DNA from: an uncultured Clostridiaceae bacterium
GTDB lineage: Bacteria; Bacillota; Clostridia; Clostridiales; Oxobacteraceae
Length of the DNA: 9,462 bases
Direction of reading: 5' to 3'
NCBI GenBank assembly: GCA_937900065.1
Contig: CALCDS010000064.1
Coordinates: forward strand, 1-9,462
This document shows positions 7,593-9,462 of the stretch, piece by piece (the stretch's first letter is position 1; each line of letters opens with the position of its first letter). Position numbers and translations under genes: made by a program. Under the pieces are notes generated by a model. That model did not search any database, was not told the origin of the DNA, and was given only the letters and a program-made list of their open reading frames with translations.

Positions 7593-7621
7593 ATAATATA
7601 AATATAATATATTATTTTCAA
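7593..7621 (-). promoter_or_regulatory. Predicted promoter of rhomboid gene
   Basis: Read on the minus strand, TTGAAA (7616-7621), a 17-bp AT-only spacer, and TATTAT (7593-7598). This predicts a start near 7586 and a leader of about 29 nt to the ATG at 7557. The spacing is ideal for a housekeeping sigma factor. Confidence 0.6.
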
Positions 7622-7644
7622 ATGTACATATAAAAATTTAACTA

Positions 7645-7680
7645 TGCTCAAAAATCAACCTCTTTGTTAAACAGAGCCAA
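7645..7680 (+). repeat. Copy C of dispersed intergenic repeat, flanked by 11-bp direct repeats
   Basis: This unit starts TGCTCAAAAATCAACC and ends AGAGCCAA, with the same 36-bp length and TTAA block as the other copies. It is bracketed by identical 11-mers, AAAAATTTAAC at 7632-7642 and 7679-7689. Downstream, 7689-7720 (CGAGATGAGATATGTTGATG, then AAAAAATCAAAC) looks like a decayed second unit, comparable to GCGAGATG-TTCAAAAAATCAAC elsewhere. It occupies the gap between the divergent rhomboid and FGGY genes. Confidence 0.7.
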
Positions 7681-7756
7681 AAATTTAACGAGATGAGATA
7701 TGTTGATGAAAAAATCAAACGCGCATACGATGTTTTCTTTGTGTCAATATATGAAA

Positions 7757-7787
7757 CCCTGCATATATAATAGTGCAGGGCTTTTGT
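7757..7787 (+). terminator. Hairpin with short T-tract ahead of FGGY-like gene
   Basis: CCCTGCA (7757-7763) and TGCAGGG (7774-7780) form a perfect 7-bp stem with a 10-nt loop, followed by CTTTTG. It resembles a weak intrinsic terminator or attenuator about 30 bp before the start codon at 7813. The loop contains TATAAT (7766-7771), which could instead be the -10 of the gene, although no good -35 is present (TGTCAA at 7742-7747, 18-bp spacing, is poor). Which of these roles it plays cannot be decided by eye. Confidence 0.4.
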
Positions 7788-7812
7788 TATGGAGTGAAGC
7801 GGGGGCGATTTT

Positions 7813-9237
7813 ATGGAAGGCATATTGATATTCACTTTAGGGATGGATTATCTGACAGGTACACTGCTTGACGAATCCGGCAATGAAGCGATAGTAATCG
7901 AAAAGAATTTGAAACTGATATTGAATGAGGAATATGCTGAACAGGATCCGGAACAATGGTATGGCTGCGTAACGGAAATAATAAGTAAGATACAGGAAAT
8001 GGATACCGGAATAGATATAGGTTCAATTGCGGTGACATACCAGCCGGGAACATTCGTATGCGTGGGAAGGGACGGCAGGCATGTTGCAAACGCCGTTCTG
8101 CCGTGTGACAGAAGAGCCAAGTATCAGGTCCATATGCGTGAAAAAAAGGACAAAAGGCATAACGGCAATATTTATGTGCCTTGGAAGATCATGATTCTTC
8201 CAAGAATCCAATGGATTAAATATAATAAGCCCGATATATACAAGAAGACTTTTAAAGTTTTGACTCCTGATGCATACTTAGCCTACAGGCTTACAGGTGA
8301 AACATCTATAGATTGCTTTTCAGCACTTCTTATGGGATATGATTTTCAGTCCAATTGTTATAATTCAAAGCTCATAAGCTCATTAGAGCTCGATGAAAGC
8401 ATGTTTCCGCATGTTTGCAAGATAGGGGAATGCGTAGGCATAATAGCCGGCAATATAAAAGATGAGCTCAAATTAAAACATGATGCAAAGATGATTCTTA
8501 TATCGAGCACCCTGCTGGCCCATATGGAAATGGCCAGTTTGCTGGAAAAGGATGCACTGCTTTTTGATGTTGAATCATCCGCACTGTGCTTTAGCAGCGG
8601 AACATACAAGGGAAAGGGCTTAAAAGAAGTTTTAAGGCTCTCTTTCAAAGATAAGAGCATATATTACATGCCCGGAGATTATGAATACAATTTCGTAAAG
8701 TGGGTAAGCAATCGCATATTGAAACAAAATACTGATGTTTGCGATTATGTACCGGGTTCAAATGGGATCATGGTGCTTCCGTATTTGGCCGGAACCGGCA
8801 GGATGTATGGTTCCGATATAAAGGGAAGCATTTTGGGCATAGGGGACAATGATGCATTCGATATGCTGTCGGCATCATACGAAGCCTTGGGGTATATAGT
8901 AAATGAAAAACTGGAATACTTATCATATCATGGAATGGATTTTAAAGTATTAGAAATATTGTCATCGTCAAAGGATGAAATGCTGTATAATATGATTTCA
9001 GATATCACATCGAAAAAAGTATGTGTAAGCAGCGCAAAGCCGAAATATAACAGCATCATATATAAAATTGTAAAGGGTTTGAAAATAGAATATGAATCCG
9101 GTGAAAGGGTGTTTGAACCCGATATCGAGTTGAGCGATAAGTATAAATATCTCTACAGGCTTTATGAAGATGCCGTTGATTCTCTAAACGGGTTTTATAG
9201 GTATAGAAGGAAGGCTTTAAGGAGAATTTCATTGTGA
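7813..9237 (+). CDS. FGGY-family carbohydrate kinase homologue, probably catalytically inactive
   Basis: This 474-residue protein is homologous to xylulokinase/glycerokinase-type FGGY sugar kinases. Family landmarks are EQDPEQWYGCV (about 43-53), IAVTYQPG then LPCDRRAKY (about 72-104), PRIQWIKYNKPDIYKKT (130-146, signature 1 region), DAYLAYRLTGETSID (153-167), LPYLAGTGRMYGSDIKGSI (322-340) with the signature 2 region after it, and RVFEPD (432-437). Length is near the family's 480-500. Key elements are lost. The phosphate-1 loop, normally D-x-G-T-x-x-x-K, reads MDYLTGTLLD. The GGGD segment with the catalytic Asp reads ISSTLLAHMEM (230-240). The GTSG loop is replaced by ESSALCFSSG. This suggests a pseudokinase with a binding or regulatory role, or a very diverged activity; that is inference. 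The frame is intact, which argues against a simple pseudogene. GGGGGCG (7801-7807) precedes the ATG at 7813. Confidence 0.85.
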   Translation: MEGILIFTLGMDYLTGTLLDESGNEAIVIEKNLKLILNEEYAEQDPEQWYGCVTEIISKIQEMDTGIDIGSIAVTYQPGTFVCVGRDGRHVANAVLPCDRRAKYQVHMREKKDKRHNGNIYVPWKIMILPRIQWIKYNKPDIYKKTFKVLTPDAYLAYRLTGETSIDCFSALLMGYDFQSNCYNSKLISSLELDESMFPHVCKIGECVGIIAGNIKDELKLKHDAKMILISSTLLAHMEMASLLEKDALLFDVESSALCFSSGTYKGKGLKEVLRLSFKDKSIYYMPGDYEYNFVKWVSNRILKQNTDVCDYVPGSNGIMVLPYLAGTGRMYGSDIKGSILGIGDNDAFDMLSASYEALGYIVNEKLEYLSYHGMDFKVLEILSSSKDEMLYNMISDITSKKVCVSSAKPKYNSIIYKIVKGLKIEYESGERVFEPDIELSDKYKYLYRLYEDAVDSLNGFYRYRRKALRRISL

Positions 9238-9251
9238 TTGGCTACGCAATT

Positions 9252-9279
9252 GCTTGTATTGATTACAAGCTTATTTTAT
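9252..9279 (+). terminator. Intrinsic terminator of FGGY-like gene
   Basis: GCTTGTA (9252-9258) pairs perfectly with TACAAGC (9264-9270) around the loop TTGAT, followed by TTATTTTAT. It lies 15 bp after the TGA stop and would end the FGGY-like transcript. Confidence 0.75.
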
Positions 9280-9318
9280 AATTCAACCAAATCCACAAGA
9301 TTTTGGTAATCTGTAGAG

Positions 9319-9362
9319 AAATAATGGAAATATTGACTTTACACCACTCCATTATTTATATA
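9319..9362 (+). promoter_or_regulatory. Possible promoter with operator-like inverted repeat
   Basis: A perfect 10-bp inverted repeat, AAATAATGGA (9319-9328) and TCCATTATTT (9348-9357), spans a 19-nt spacer that contains TTGACT (9333-9338). TATATA at 9357-9362 lies 18 bp after it. This gives a plausible rightward promoter for a gene beyond the window, with a palindrome covering its -35 and spacer as a repressor operator would. The stem has no GC-rich core, so a terminator role is unlikely. Confidence 0.4.
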
Positions 9363-9394
9363 AACTAATAGTAGCAGGGTCGCTTTAAAAACTA

Positions 9395-9449
9395 GGCTCT
9401 ATTAAAGTAGAATGTTGATTTTTTGAACATCTCGCTCACCTGTTCGCAC
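9395..9449 (-). repeat. Copy D of dispersed intergenic repeat, opposite orientation
   Basis: Read on the minus strand, the unit runs TGTTCAAAAAATCAACATTC to TTTAATAGAGCC (9429 back to 9395). It is preceded by GTGCGAACAGGTGAGCGAGA (9449-9430), which matches the loop sequence AGTGAACGGTTAAGCGAGA of copy B. It therefore retains both the core and the flanking GCGAGATG segment. The element may continue past the right edge of the window. Confidence 0.75.
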
Positions 9450-9462
9450 TTTTTAAGTTCTA

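Noticed and set aside
7700..7828. 42-codon frame (starts MLMKKSNAHTMF) as a leader peptide for the FGGY-like gene
   Set aside because: No convincing ribosome binding site, it spans the hairpin and overlaps the start codon region, and its start lies in decayed repeat sequence.

Overview
The window is AT-rich DNA that prefers ATA, AGA and AGG codons, has purine-rich coding strands, and carries GGAGG/AAGGTG-type ribosome binding sites and several strong intrinsic terminators. Together these suggest a low-GC member of the Firmicutes, most likely class Clostridia. No marker gene fixes the genus. It looks like ordinary chromosome: no transposase, phage, CRISPR, tRNA or rRNA was seen.

Layout. 1-190: a partial copy of a dispersed intergenic repeat, an inverted repeat, and an extended -10 promoter. 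199-750 (+): 2',3'-cyclic phosphodiesterase of the ThpR/LigT family. 852-1760 (+): membrane-anchored DUF4349 lipoprotein. 1820-2641 (+): two-part GNAT acetyltransferase. These three genes are co-directional and at least the last two may share a transcript, which appears to end at an intrinsic terminator at 2908-2938. 2642-3060 is ambiguous: open frames overlap on both strands, and the minus-strand one (2678-3043) has the better ribosome binding site. 3062-3198: a composite of three copies of the dispersed repeat. 3340-6297 (+): a 985-residue protein with a Cys-rich probable zinc module, TPR repeats and an uncharacterised C-terminal region. 6364-7557 (-): rhomboid intramembrane protease with a long soluble N-terminal domain. 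The last two genes converge on a perfect 46-bp palindrome (6324-6369) that can terminate both. 7558-7812: rhomboid promoter, another repeat copy, and a hairpin. 7813-9237 (+): a divergent FGGY-family sugar-kinase homologue that has lost key catalytic motifs. 9238-9462: terminator, possible promoter with operator-like inverted repeat, and a repeat copy in opposite orientation.

The genes do not form an obvious pathway: RNA end processing, an envelope lipoprotein, acetyl transfer, a scaffold-like TPR protein, membrane proteolysis and a probable pseudokinase. The most unusual elements are the roughly 36-bp repeat family, found at four intergenic places and arranged singly, in tandem and inverted; the large Cys-rich/TPR protein; and the apparent FGGY pseudokinase.
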